From Ophiostoma sp. CBS 140.51 (lineage: Eukaryota; Ascomycota; Sordariomycetes; Ophiostomatales; Ophiostomataceae), in contig JANSLP010000096.1 in assembly GCA_029298735.1 (NCBI GenBank), positions 1 to 64,000 on the forward strand: a stretch of 64,000 nucleotides of DNA. Direction: 5' to 3'. The notes beneath the pieces are model-generated. The model searched no databases. It worked only from the letters and a program-made list of their open reading frames with translations, and was not told where the DNA came from. Every line of letters begins with the position of its first letter. Position 1 is the first letter of the stretch. Positions 11,262-22,559 of this stretch are shown piece by piece. A program made the translations under genes and the position numbers.

Positions 11262-12549
11262 TAGTATCGAGTTTTATAGGGTCGCCCTATTAACGTCCCT
11301 TTTACTTATTATTTTAGTTTTATAGTTTCCCTTAATAATAGTTTCGTTTAATATAATAGCCCCTCTTCTCGTTAACTCGTTTATATAAGCGGTTATTTAT
11401 AGTTACGGCGAGGGTATAATATTCCGCTAGCGTTTTAGGCCGGGGGTACTTATTAATTTCGTCTTTAATATTATCTTTGAGCCCGTCGTAATAGGCGCTT
11501 ATAACGGGTTCGTCGTCCTAGCTAAAATAGACTATAAGTTATTTAAACTTGATAATATAAATTAATATAAAATTAGTTTATCGGAGTCGTTTAAGTTTAC
11601 GCTATAATTCTCTTTTAACGTCTAGGTCTCCGAAGGTAATATAGAGCGCCGTTAAGAAGCGTTCGAAGCTCGAGAATAACTCCTTTATATCGTCGTCGAG
11701 CTCGTTAAGGTCCGCCTTATTCTCGAGATAATCTTTAAGAAAGAGCTAGGCCTAGGCCGTAGCCGGTCTCTCGAGGTAAATAATAATCGTAAGTACCTTG
11801 TTTAACCCCTTAATTAAAGTACCCTACTAGTATTAAGTTAAGACATCGAGGTCGTACCCTCTTTTAGGCATACTCCCTCTTTATTCCTCCTCTTTTATCT
11901 TTTATTTTAAACTCCTAATCAGAGGCTACTATTTAATAAAGCACGGCCCTCAGGGTATATATACAGCGGGCCTGATAATTAAGCAGGGATTTATGGGGTA
12001 GGAAGGGAAATTACTTAGGAAGAGAAAAGACGAAAGAGAGAAAAAGGAAACGGAAGAAAATTAATCAAGAAATTATCGGGAAGTAAACGAAGAATAGTAC
12101 GTAGATAGATAACAAGAATAGTAAAACAACGATTATTATTAAAAGCGCATCGAGAGAAGCGAAAGGAATAAGGTTCAACGCGGCTCGTACCGTTAATACG
12201 GTAGATAGCGCCCGACGTTACGTAAGAGTTATAAGAGGACGACTCTTAATTAGGAGGTCCGCTTTCGCGGCCTCTAATTAGATGTTATAAAGGTGAGAGG
12301 AGAATAGAAGCTTTTATTAACTCTAGGATACTTTCGTTACTAAACACACCTGCCTTTAAAACAGAGTGCGAGTGGCGCGCTCCTCCTTTCTTATATAGTA
12401 AACACGATACCTTTTAGTTGTGGGCGCTGTAAAGAGAGAGAGAGGGCACGACTCTCTACTCCGTTTTAGTATTTAAAATATAGACGGTATTATATTAAGA
12501 AGAAGCGAACTTTAACTTAGTTTCCGTTATATTTCTTAGGGGGCGGAAT

Positions 12550-13074
12550 TATTATAAAGGCACTTTCCCAAGAAGGTAAGAGTCTCTGCTAGGTAATTAA
12601 GTCTAGAGAGGGGTTCTTACTCTAGTAAAATAGTAATAAGGTATAACGGTCGAATAATAGTTAACACGTATAAGGGGGTTCTTTATATATAATAATAGCA
12701 CAGGAATACAAGTTTATATAGGTTTATATTTTAGATAATCGGTAGCGACTAAGTCTTCTATCTAGGTTACTAGGAGGAAGCCTTAGTCTTATATATTTAT
12801 CGTAGTTTATTCTTGTTTTATGCGTCTATTTTATCCCCGTATAAAATAGACTTCTTATTTCATTCTTATTTTATATGTTTATTTTATCCCTGTATAAAAT
12901 AACATTCCTTCCTCTGATTAGACCGTTTTTATTCTTCTTTGATTAGCTCCCTGCGCCAACCGTCCTTTTAGCCACCTTTGTGCTTCTCCCGCGTCTTTAT
13001 TCTTCCCGTCCCGTTGAGGGGTCGGTTCGTTGTCCCGGCCTGTTAGTGAGGCCGTGGGGGCCATATTCGTAACA
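12550..13074. mobile_element. LTR, RIP-mutated copy
   Basis: This 525-bp block aligns along its length with 23406-23914. It starts TATTATAAAGGCACTTTCCC where the other copy has TGTTACAAAGGCACTTTCCC, and ends in CATATTCGTAACA. Differences are mainly C-to-T and G-to-A toward this copy (for example CTCTGGTAAAACAGTG against CTCTAGTAAAATAGTA). The inverted termini TGTTAC/GTAACA support LTR identity. No matching 5-bp flanking duplication is seen. Confidence 0.75.
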
Positions 13075-13148
13075 AGAGGGCAGTAGTAAGAGTATCGGCG
13101 TGGCCGGCCGGGATACCACAGATCTACGCGACGTCCCTAGAGACGGCA

Positions 13149-13340
13149 GTGGTCAGCGGGCCGGCGGCTGGAGGGATGGTACGCGTGGTAGTAGCCCTGG
13201 TTAGAGTCGAGGGAGTAGTAGGCCCAGCGCTACGGCCGGCGCGCCGCGGTGCCGCAACGTGGCGGCGCGTGTCCTGCCGGGCCCATTGGGCGTGGCGGAG
13301 GGCATGCCGGCGGCGGCGTGTGTCGAAGAGGGTGGTAGTG
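13149..13340. repeat. GC-rich repeat, partner of 3.25 kb
   Basis: A GC-rich island directly right of the LTR. Bases 13259-13330 align with 3264-3340. No gene is assigned. Confidence 0.5.
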
Positions 13341-13560
13341 TAAGCACTTCAAGATATATTTTATTTTATTTATTAAATATTTTTAAATTATAATTTTTTC
13401 CAATAATTGAATATGATCTAAGTATTGTATTATTATCTTTAAGTTATTTTTATTTCTGATTTTATACAACCCCTAACAACTGTCGATATTTTCAAAGCAC
13501 TAGTTGACATAGTGCATTATATATCAAAATATCCATCTATTATACCTGTAGACGGCCACC

Positions 13561-15405
13561 TTATAGACGGCTGCTGAAATACGGAATACCCTTGAACTCG
13601 TACAAGTCGGTGTGGGCGGCCTTGATGATATCGGCGCCCTTCTCACCGATCATGTAGACAGAGTTCTGGATACGGCAGTCGGGGATAACGGGAATAACCG
13701 AGGCGTCAGCGATACGGAGGTTCTTCACACCGTGGACGCGAAGCTTAGGGTCAACAACACCCTGCTGGATGTTCTGGGACAGGCGAGCTGTGCCACAGGG
13801 GTCTGGGAAACGAGTCAGTATATAATTCTGCTAGAAAAATTCAAGAGTAAGTTCACAAGTTTACTTACGGAAACCAGTCTGGCTACGATCAAGCACAGCA
13901 CGTTTCATCTGAGCGTCGTCGTTGAGGGGCATTTTCCATGGATACTCGCCGACGACAATATCCTTGAAGCCTGTACCGGTTGTGAGCAGGTCGTAGGTCC
14001 AACGGACACCTTCGCGCATAGCGAGGATGTCCAGGTCGTTGCCGAAGAAGTTTAGGTTTATGTTAGGTTGGACCAGAGGGTCGGTGCTATTAAGCTTCAC
14101 CTCGCCCTCGGACAAGGGTCGCAGCAGATCGACAATGACCGTCATGTAATTTCCCGACTCTGGCACCGGGTAGTGCCACTGGAAGGCGCTGCTAAAGATG
14201 CTCACAAAGTCAAGCTCGAAATGGGGCTGGCCAGCGGGGCCGAAGGGGTCGAGGCCGCCGTTGGCCGCCTTTGCGGCACGGTACTCTTCATGCTTCTCAA
14301 GACGCTCGTCGATACGTGGGAATCCGACAAGCTCAAGGAAGCCAGAGCTGGCGGGACCGGTCTTGTCCCTGGCATATTGCGCGAGGGCGCTGTCCTTCTT
14401 CGGGCCAGGGCGAAGGATGTAATCATCTAGACCGTATCCATCCTTGACTTGCAGGACGAATGGAACAATAGGATGGTCCAAAAGATGCTGCCCGACGTGG
14501 GGAGACTCGACTTTGACATCGATGCCCATTTTGGCAAGCTCGGCCTGGGGACCGATACCGCTAAGCATCAGCAGCTTGGGCGTCTCAAAGACACCCTGAG
14601 ATACGATGACTTCGCGCGTGGCATAGACGCTGAGCTCCGTCTTGGTCTCGGGATGGATAACAGTGACACCGCTGCAGGTGTTAGTGGCAGGATCGACAAT
14701 CAGCTCCTTCGACTGCACGCCGTAGAGAATGCTGACGTTGGGCTTGTTCTTGAGATACAGGAAGCTGCCCTGGCGGGAGCCATCGTGGATGGTGTCGACG
14801 CAGTGGGTCAGGCCGCGCATCTCGCCTTCATAAATATTTTCGGTCAGGCGCTCGCCCTTGGAGACCCAGGCCTGGGTCAGTGCCTCGCGGAAGCCTTTCA
14901 TTTCTGGGATAAGGTCGGCGTGGGCAATCTGGATGGGGCCGCCCGTGCCGATCTTCTTGAGATCGCTCGGATACAGCTTCTCCTCGTCATGGTATGTGGC
15001 ACACTTGCGTAGGTAGTCAACGCAGCCATCCCACTTCCACTCGGAGCCGCCGAATTCCTCCCAGTCATCAAAGGTCGGCTTCGAGCCGGGGATCCAGGTG
15101 TAGTAGTTGGCGCACGAGCTGCCACCGAGAACCTTGCCGCGCGTGTTGGGCTTCTCAATACGTTCGTAGTCGTCACGCTTGATCATTGTGGACTTGTAAG
15201 CCCAGTCATGCTTGCTGCCGCGGAGGTTGAAGGCGTTCGACGGGGTGGTGATTTCAGCGAGCTGGTCTGGATTGGGGGCGCCGGCCTCAATGACGAGGAC
15301 TCGCACCTGAGGGTTCTCGGCGAGGCGGCCAGCAATGGCGTTGCCTGCAGTTCCACCACCGACAACAATGAAGTGGTAAGCATTACCATTGGCAACAAAA
15401 GCCAT
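13561..15405 (-). CDS. GMC-family FAD oxidoreductase with peroxisomal targeting signal
   Basis: Two exons, 13869-15405 and 13561-13802 (intron 13803-13868), encode 592 aa. The N-terminus has the FAD-binding Rossmann motif VVGGGTAGNAIAGRL (glycines near residues 16-21) and the distal EAG. The GMC signature GKVLGGSSCANYYTWIPG follows, then SQGVFETPKLLMLSGIGP. The intron falls just before the catalytic HPCGTA motif, and the second catalytic region reads QNSVYMIGEKGADII. There is no signal peptide, and the last residues, FSSRL, end in the canonical peroxisomal import signal SRL. Members oxidise alcohols or sugars, usually producing H2O2; the substrate cannot be told. It faces a catalase gene across an 892-bp shared promoter, which fits peroxide production and removal. 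Confidence 0.9.
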
Positions 15406-16297
15406 GATGATTGTATAGTATGGTGATGTTGGTGATATGAGTTAAATGTAAAAGTTAATAAAAGTTGATTAGAGAATCAAGGGGATTAGAGAGTTAGAGG
15501 CGAAGGTATTCAAGCTCATTGAATGGTTGAGTAACTTTCTGATAGCAGCGGTACAATGAATCGAGAGTCATGGAGAAAGAAACCGTATATTTATGTTTAT
15601 CGATTTATCGTGTACCGTCCCCATCGTCAACCGTAACTGCGAGTTACCCCCGATGCCACTTAAAGACGGACAGTTTGTCGCGATCCGCGACTCCCGAGTG
15701 TTGACAAGTTTGTCCTCCTTTAAGAAAGTATGAAGTGAAACGACGTTCATGAACATCCTACGTTTCCGGCTCCATAACAAAATGTCCGTTTCGATGCTTC
15801 GAAGTTCTATGTGTACGCGGTGGAGCTTGTGGCTAAAGTTGCATCTCGGACAGTAACAGCAAGGACTTTCCTCGGAGTTCTTGTTTTCGGAGGCGCTTAC
15901 TGTGCGAACACAACTAGAATGGCGGTCGGTGCTGTAGTTCATAAAAATAAAGTGGGGGCACGAGTCGTCGGATTCTTCTCGGCATCTTCAACCCCGCGGT
16001 AAATACTTGGAGCCAATTATCATAGCCCCGAACTCCACGGCTCTGTAAGTCAAGGAACCTGACAGAGCACAAACTCCCCTGGTGGTGTTTCGGGCCATTT
16101 CGGGAATTCAAGCACCTTCAAACTTAGAATAGTTTTTTTGGTTGCCATTGTCCAGAGACAAGGCTGTCTTTGCTTTGACATATAAAACTTGCATTGGCCT
16201 CTTACGCGAGGTTTGTTTCCTGAAGCCCCCCTCATAGAAATAGGCATCCTTTAAATCTCTACTGTGGGAAAAAGGCAACTAAGAAAAGCAACGGACT
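15406..16297. promoter_or_regulatory. Divergent promoter region, GMC oxidoreductase / catalase
   Basis: 892 bases separate the two start codons and contain no supported gene. Transcription must begin here in both directions. I see no clear operator. Confidence 0.55.
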
Positions 16298-18161
16298 ATG
16301 TCGAACCCTGTATTTACCATGGCCGAAGGTACATATTTCAAGATGTGATTTCTGTCTTCTCCTCCCGGGACTTATTTTAATACTCTACCAGGCCAGCCAG
16401 TCGTGGACCCTTCGGTTAGCATCACGCTGCCAATGTTCGGCGGAGGCGCTCATACGACGCTCGGCGACACTCTTCTTATCGAAACTTTGGCACATTTTGC
16501 CCGTGAGCGCATTCCAGAAAGGTTTGTGTCTTTCCAAATACGATCAATCTGACAATGTAAAGAGATGCATCTCACTAACACATAGACTAGAGTAGTTCAC
16601 GCCAAGGGAGTTGGAGCATGGGGCGAATTTGAGGTTACCAATCCGGAAATATCTAAATACACCTGCGCCAAATTCCTGGACACTGTTGGCAAAAAGACTC
16701 CTATCCTCTGGCGTCTCAGTACAACTGGTGGTGAGAAGGGGAGTGCCGACACCGTCCGCGATGTTCGTGGCTTTTCCGTCAAGTTTTTCACGGAGGAAGG
16801 AAACTACGACATCGTCGGCAACCATATCGTATGTACATTGATTAATTTTGATCTACCATCAGAGATGTGCTGTTCTAGTGTTAACATCCTATCAGCCTGT
16901 ATTTTTCGTCCGCGACCCAATGCGCTTCCCTTCGCTTAACCGGAGCCACAAGCGGCACCCTGCCACAAATCGGCCGGACGACACAATGGTAAGGAAACAT
17001 TCAAAATCTATGCCATCCTTTCCCCTGAATACTGTATGCAATCTCACACGATTAGTTCTGGGACTTCCATGTCAATCAACCAGAAAGCGTTCACGCTTTG
17101 ATGCACCTCTTTGGCAGCCGAGGTCTACCTGATTCAGTGCGCCGGGTGCCCGGATTCGGCGTCCACACTTTCAAGCTAGTAGATAATAGCGGCAACTTTT
17201 ATTACTGCAAGTGGCATTTCCGTCCTGAAGGCGGCACTACTAGCTTTGCTACTGCTGCCGATGCCGCCTCAACAGCGAGTCAAAACCCTGATTATCATCA
17301 CAAGGACGTCTGGGATGCCATTGCTCACGGTGACTACCCGGTCTGGAAGCTCTACCTCCAGATTATGAGACCAGAGCAAGCCGAGAGTGTCGGTCGAGCC
17401 CTGTTTGATATTACCAAAATCTGGGTTCACAGGGACTTCCCTCTCATTGAGGTTGGCAAAATGACGCTGAAGAAAAATGTAAGCACTGCCCATTACTAGA
17501 TCACATGAAGATGTGCTAACGGCTTTTACCCACAGCCTCAGAACTATTTCGCCGAGATTGAACAGGCGGCATTTTCACCCTCGAACATGGTTCCCGGAGT
17601 AGCCATGACCCCAGACCCCAGTACGTGCAGATCCTTGACATGAACTCTCCTAAAATCGCGCCTCACTACTTACACTCTACAGTGCTACAAGCACGCATGT
17701 TCGCTTACCCTGATGCCCAGCGGTATCGTGTCGGTGTCAACTACACCCAGCTGCCCCCGAACCGCTCTATTGCGCCGGTATACGCGCCGTACGAGCGTGA
17801 TGGTATCACCACCACTAAGAATTACGGCAGCGATCCGAACTATGTCAACAGCACACTCAGCCCTGGTGTGCCGGCCAGAGCTGTTACCCAGATACGGCAC
17901 CTGGAGAGTGTCCCGCATACATCCTCATTTGGATTGAACGAGATACTTGTTGGTGAGGAAGACTACGTGCAGCCCCGGCAACTATGGCAGAGAGTATTCG
18001 ACGACGCAGAGAGGATGAAATGGGTTGGCAACTGCGCCGGTACTCTTAGAGACGTGCCTGCGCCGCTGAGGAACGCAGTGGTGCAGATGTTCAGCAAGGT
18101 TGATCCCTTAATTGGCAAAATGCTGACTGCCAAAATGAATGAAGACAGGCTCCATTTGTAA
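16298..18161 (+). CDS. Monofunctional haem catalase
   Basis: Seven exons (16298-16328, 16392-16521, 16591-16828, 16896-16988, 17056-17478, 17536-17620, 17683-18161) join to 492 aa. Key catalase residues are present: the distal histidine in ERVVHAKG, the distal asparagine in DIVGNHIPVFFVRD, the MFWDF motif (M from exon 4, FWDF from exon 5) and the haem-ligand tyrosine in MFAYPDAQRYRVG. Length and architecture fit the small-subunit clade. The protein ends RLHL, not a canonical PTS1, and has no signal peptide, so the compartment is uncertain. It removes H2O2 and is divergent from an SRL-tagged GMC oxidoreductase. For exon 3 I chose the acceptor at 16590 because the earlier AG would bring a stop codon into frame. 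Confidence 0.9.
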
Positions 18162-19134
18162 ATCCTCGAGAAAGACTACAGGAACACCGAATTAAAGGCC
18201 GACACCTCATGGGACAGAAAGACGTCGTTTATGACCTTCGTGTATATATGACTAAGTGTTATAGTTTTGGCCCCCCACGAGACCCATCCTTTCTCCAACA
18301 ATATTGGCGCTTTTACACCACTCCGAGGATACATCGAGCAGTGCTTCTTATGGCAGAGACATGACTTTTAACAAACACCCTTTCTTATATGAAGTCATAA
18401 ATATATGAAAAGGGAAGGAAAATCTCGCATGCCATTCGCCATTATTTACGTGAAATTAAAGTCATAGATATAATACCCTTACTAGGATCTCACGAGTCAC
18501 TTCCAAGAAAAAAATGCAGCTTGCCATGCGGTGTATCCTGTTGCGGGGATTGAAGGACCGGCCGAGAATCCGAGAAACAAAAATCTGCCCAACTACTTTC
18601 ACTCTTCCTTCCGGTGCGCCTTCGACGTCGGTAACCAAGGATCTCATATTATATGGCACTTCGAGCTTCTAGGGGAAAAGTTAGCTGTTGCTGCGCAGGC
18701 AAGCAATATAGAAATCAGCAAGACCAACCGAGTCTCATGGCGGAGCTGCTTCTATAGACTGCTCAGGGTTGCCCTCCATCTCGTGTCGTAATTAAGAAAG
18801 TTGAAAATGGTGAAGCTGATTACCAGAATAAACGAAACTTTCAAAAAAAAAAAAAAAAAAAAAAAAGCCAATGGAGGTGACAAACCGCGCGACGCAGGCA
18901 GGAGTCAAGCTGAAGAGGCGGACATAGCTCTAGGAACTTCAATTTAAAACCAGGGAACATAAGACTAAATACAAAGCCAAGGGCCTAGGCGGTGTGTAGG
19001 GGCAAAATGCTTAGCTAGGAAGTCATACTGTTTGGATTGAATTTATGCCGCCCGGAGGCACTAAGCACCTATGAGATTGGACCGTATGCGGCGGACGATC
19101 GACAGGAAATCGGTTTAAATAGAAAATGTCACTA
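18162..19134. other. Intergenic stretch with poly(A) run and dispersed repeat
   Basis: A run of about 24 A residues lies at 18843-18866, followed by a block (about 18880-19025) related to 10.0-10.2 kb. A retroposed origin is possible. An 86-codon open frame at 18531-18791 has no recognisable features. Confidence 0.4.
18880..19025. repeat. Dispersed repeat, partner of 10.0-10.2 kb
   Basis: It shares CTAAATACA, the GGCGGTGTGTAGGGGCA block and ATGCTTAGCTAGG with the 10.1-kb copy. It directly follows the poly(A) run. Confidence 0.55.
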
Positions 19135-19790
19135 TTAATGAGATACGTATTGTGAAAAGAAGAACATCTGTATGCTTAGAGGGCAAAGGCAAGGAAGGGT
19201 TGTCGACAAAGTTACGGAAATCGACGAGGGAAATAAGAAAGAGTTGACACCGATGCTCAACGCCCGATGTTTCACGCTCGATGCGCGACACCACTCTATA
19301 AAGTGTCTGCATCTCTTTGATATTGCCTTCCAGTGTTGAAGTGCCCGCCGGCATGTGGGTACCAGCAGGACCATACTGAAGAGGTCACCACCGCGCAGCA
19401 CATAATTGACGCGGCGTGAATCGGGGCCGACCCAGTAATTGACCTGCGGATCCTCACCGACACCGAGGAGGGTATGGTCCTTGAGTATTTCTTTAGTGTT
19501 GAATAAAACGCGATAGGCCAGATCGCCTATGAGTACCGGTGGATATTTGCGGACCAAAGGCATCTCCCGCAGCCTTGAATTGATGCCATCGGAACCCATA
19601 ACCAGATCGGTGGTCATGCGATGGCCGTCTTCCAGGATGACTGTAGCCTCGCTCTCATATATCAACACTTCCACGTTATTAGCTCGAGCATTGATGGCCA
19701 GCTTAGCGCCGAGCTGGATGGCGCGGTCGAGGAGGCCGCCGTGTAGGTTTGAACGGTGGATGTGAAATCCAGTCCCATTGTTTTCTTTCG
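19135..19790 (-). pseudogene. Truncated FAD-dependent monooxygenase (salicylate-hydroxylase type)
   Basis: The minus-strand frame contains GFHIHRSNLHGGLLDRAIQL, the substrate/FAD region of class A flavoprotein monooxygenases, then VILEDGHRMTTDLVMGSDG with the conserved (G/A)xDGxxSxxR element as SDGINSRLRE, and FSMVLLVP. Both ends are lost. The N-terminal GxGxxG domain is cut at about 19790, where a LINE 3' fragment begins. A frameshift after MVLLVPT (about 19350) moves the remaining homology (MPAGTSTLEGNIKEMQTLYR) into another frame. It cannot make a working enzyme. Confidence 0.75.
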
Positions 19791-19799
19791 TTCCATGGG

Positions 19800-20095
19800 C
19801 AACTCTGCAATCTCTCGGTGGTCATTATATCGTTGTCCGTTTACATTAATTCTTTATATTAAACCGCGTTTCTATAGTTTCTGTCGCCCTCTGCTTTCCA
19901 TTACTCTCCAACGCTCTCCACGGCCCTTTCACCTCACCACGCCGCGCTTGAGTGATCCTGTTTACCCCGACGCAATCAGTCGTGGCTCCTATGTGGTTTT
20001 TCTCCCCAGGAGAATTCTATCCAGCTCTTCACTTGTCTTGTAGCTAGGAGTGGCTGAGAAAGGCAGATGGCGGATAAAAATAATACCAGACACGA
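19800..20095 (+). mobile_element. LINE 3'-end fragment, copy 3
   Basis: The end of this block (about 19990-20095) matches the 3' tail of the LINE copies at 1.6 and 11.2 kb: a GTTTTTCTCCCCAG stretch, TTCTATCCAGC, GGAGTGGCTGAGAAAGGCAG, GGCGGATAAAAATAA. It abuts the truncated monooxygenase gene and may have broken it. I could not find a clear target duplication. Confidence 0.6.
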
Positions 20096-20759
20096 ACAGG
20101 TTTATTCACGACGCGATGAAACTGCGCTTTATTGGCCGTTCCAGTGTCGCTTCCAAAAACGACCTTCGACCAGCTAGCCTTGATGGGTGGAATGGTTTTG
20201 GGCTAGCGCTTAGCCTGACTTGGATAGAGTCTCAATGGTAAAAGCTTCGCATCCTTTGCGTTGGCTTTTTTTTTCAAGCAATTATCCTGGGTTTAGGCTC
20301 AAAGTGACCTATATTTTGTTAGCGCGTTTTCTCCACAGTGTATAGGAGAAAACGGTGAGTGAGCAACATCATGCACAAATCCCGTTCTAGGTTTATGAAT
20401 CCATCCTCAGCCAGCCACAGGATATGGTGGCGTCCAAATGTCCAGAAATGGTTGGCACTATTGGAAATCTTCGGACAAAGTGCTCGGTGCTTTACGCATT
20501 CATTCGCGTGTACGAACCTTCTGCACACTTACGACGTTTGACCCCACAGAGGACGTTTCAGCCGCAAATGAATAAACTGCATTGCCCGTTGGGGCAGCCC
20601 CCGGACTATGGCGTTATTGACAGGCCTCCTTTGAAGGCTTGCATACAAAATGTAGCTTTCCATCCTCTTTTTCTCACAAGGCGTGTAAACTTACATTGCG
20701 CAGAATTCTCAGTCTGTTCCTTGCTAAATTCGACGATCCTCTATTTGTTGGTATATGTA
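20096..20759. other. Intergenic stretch upstream of the flavin monooxygenase
   Basis: No supported gene; short frames only. It serves as the 5' region of the gene starting at 20760. Confidence 0.35.
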
Positions 20760-22525
20760 ATGTCAGAAACATCAGAACTCGACGTTCTAGTCATTGGAGC
20801 AGGCCTCTATGGCATTCAATCCGCAAGAACATATCTCGAAATACACCCTCATGCAAAGCTCGCCATACTGGAGGCGAGTACAAACATAGGAGGTGTATGG
20901 AGCAAAGGTAAGGAAAATTTCGATGTATTATGATAGTTTTGGGTATACACTGCTGTCTCTGACAGACACTTATAGACCGTGTCTACGAGTTCTTACGGAC
21001 GCAGGATTCGGTTTCCGTTGCCGAGTTTTCTGATGTCAAACTTGAACTCAAGCCTGACGACATATTTTGCGGCCTATTCTCGGCAACACACATGACGCGG
21101 TACCTTGAGGAATACGCTCGCTCCCACGAATATGCCGGCTCGACATTGGAAGACCGGATCCTTTTCAACAGTCGTGTCAAGTCCGTGAAGAAGGCAGAAG
21201 AGGGCCTCTGGCATGTCGAGTTAGACGGCAGTGATAATCCGACAACCTTTTTTCGTGCCACAAAAGTCATTGATGCGTCAGGTATTACCGCCGAGCCAGA
21301 TATACCTGACATTCCAAAAATAACTGCGTTCAAAGGCATCAAGATGCACATGAAGGATCTCGCCACGTCCAATCTCAACACGAACGCAGTCTGTAACCGC
21401 ATCGCAGTGATTGGTGGGGCCAAGTCAGGCGCCGACGCGTCTTATTCTGCCGCGCGGGCCGGCAAGACGGTCTACTGGATAATACGCAAGTCGGGAAACG
21501 GACCCTGCTGGTACTCACCCGCGCACACGTCGCCACCATTCCAATCCCCCGATGAACCGCTCCTCAGCCGGATTCTATTCAACATCTTGGCGTCGCACTT
21601 TGTGAAGGACACTTTTTTCGTGCGGCTCTTGAACCGGACGGCCATCGGGCGCAGTATCATCCGATTTTTATGGCATTCGATCGAGGGCGGCTTTCGAAAG
21701 CGGGCCAACTTCGACCGACCCGACCCACTGGGCAACGGCTTTAAGAATCTCGAGCCGGATACGCCGCTCTTTTGGGCCAACGACAATACGGGTGTCGAGC
21801 AGCGTGAAGATTTTTTCGATACTATTGCCGAGAACGTCAAGATCATCCGGCAAGACATTGCACGAATGGATGCGGATGGTGTGGTGCTAGTCGATGGCAC
21901 CCGGATTGTCGTCGACACGGTCATTTACGGCACGGGGTGGCAACAAACCCCTCGCCATTACGATCCGCAGACGGCGCTGTCCCTCGGTCTCCCGGTCCCG
22001 TGCAGTCTCGGGCCGGCGGCCACTGTCGACCGCGACAAGTGGGAAACTCTGGAAGCAGCCGCCGACAAGGTGGTGCTGGCGCGCTTTCCCATCCTCGCCG
22101 ATCCCCCGCCGTTCTTCAAGAAGGCACCCAAAATGACGCCGTACCGTCTGTACCACAGCATTGTGCCCATCCACGACTCGTCAATTGTATTTCTCGGTCG
22201 CATAAGCGTCATCAATGCCTGGCGCGTGGCTGAGGTGCAGTCCCTGTGGGCGGTCGCCGCGCTGGACGGCAGGGTGCACGCAATGCATTCAACGGCCGCA
22301 ATGGAGAATGAAGTCGCGGAGACGGTGGTCTGGTGCCGCCGACGGTACTTGAACAAAGGCCAGCTAGCGAATTGGTTCTTGTGGGATTGTGTCTCCTATA
22401 CGGACCGCCTCCTCGAAGAATTGGGGCTAAAGAGCCATCTTGGCAAGGAGGGCATGCTGTCGCCATGCCGGGCGAAGAGCTTGAGCGGTCTGGTGGATGA
22501 ATACAGAGCGAAGCATTCTAGTTAA
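20760..22525 (+). CDS. Flavin-containing (FMO/BVMO-like) monooxygenase
   Basis: Two exons, 20760-20907 and 20976-22525, encode 565 aa. The FAD Rossmann motif VLVIGAGLYGIQSA (glycines 13, 15, 18) is followed by IGGVWSKD. The NADPH-binding motif appears as RIAVIGGAKSGADAS. A GTGWQ element and a C-terminal RRRYLNKGQL region fit fungal FMO-like enzymes that oxygenate secondary-metabolite or xenobiotic substrates. The acceptor at 20975 (TTATAG) was chosen because the AG eleven bases upstream leads quickly to a stop. No signal peptide. It lies between a broken monooxygenase and a LINE copy and has no obvious cluster partners. The substrate is unknown. Confidence 0.85.
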
Positions 22526-22559
22526 TTTGGGATGAATTATTATTGTTATTCATTCATGG

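Larger units (their letters stand above)
10440..11960 (-). mobile_element. Ty3/gypsy-type gag relic, RIP-mutated, interrupted by a LINE
   Basis: On the minus strand, short frames near 11.6-11.7 kb read DDIKELFSSFERFLTALY and then FGDLD, similar in layout to the capsid region of fungal gypsy gag proteins. Past the LINE insertion, near 10.52-10.55 kb, comes a zinc-knuckle-like stretch (CYNYKKKKHYTRDY) in which the later cysteines read as tyrosine codons, as C-to-T mutation would produce. Stop codons are frequent. The minus-strand orientation makes the LTR at 12550-13074 the likely 5' LTR. The family assignment rests on motif resemblance only. Confidence 0.55.
9110..13080. repeat. RIP-degraded retroelement tract
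   Basis: Very AT-rich DNA, extreme at about 9650-9950, where CA and TG dinucleotides are almost absent while TA and CG persist. This is the expected result of repeat-induced point mutation (CpA to TpA on both strands). No host gene can be read. It contains a gypsy-type gag relic, a nested LINE fragment and an LTR, listed separately. A less mutated island at about 9985-10200 resembles 18.88-19.03 kb. Confidence 0.8.

Noticed and set aside
18843..18866. Poly(A) run as evidence of a processed gene copy
   Set aside because: No intronless gene copy or target duplication is visible next to it; similar runs at 3420 and 56836 suggest simple homopolymer expansion.
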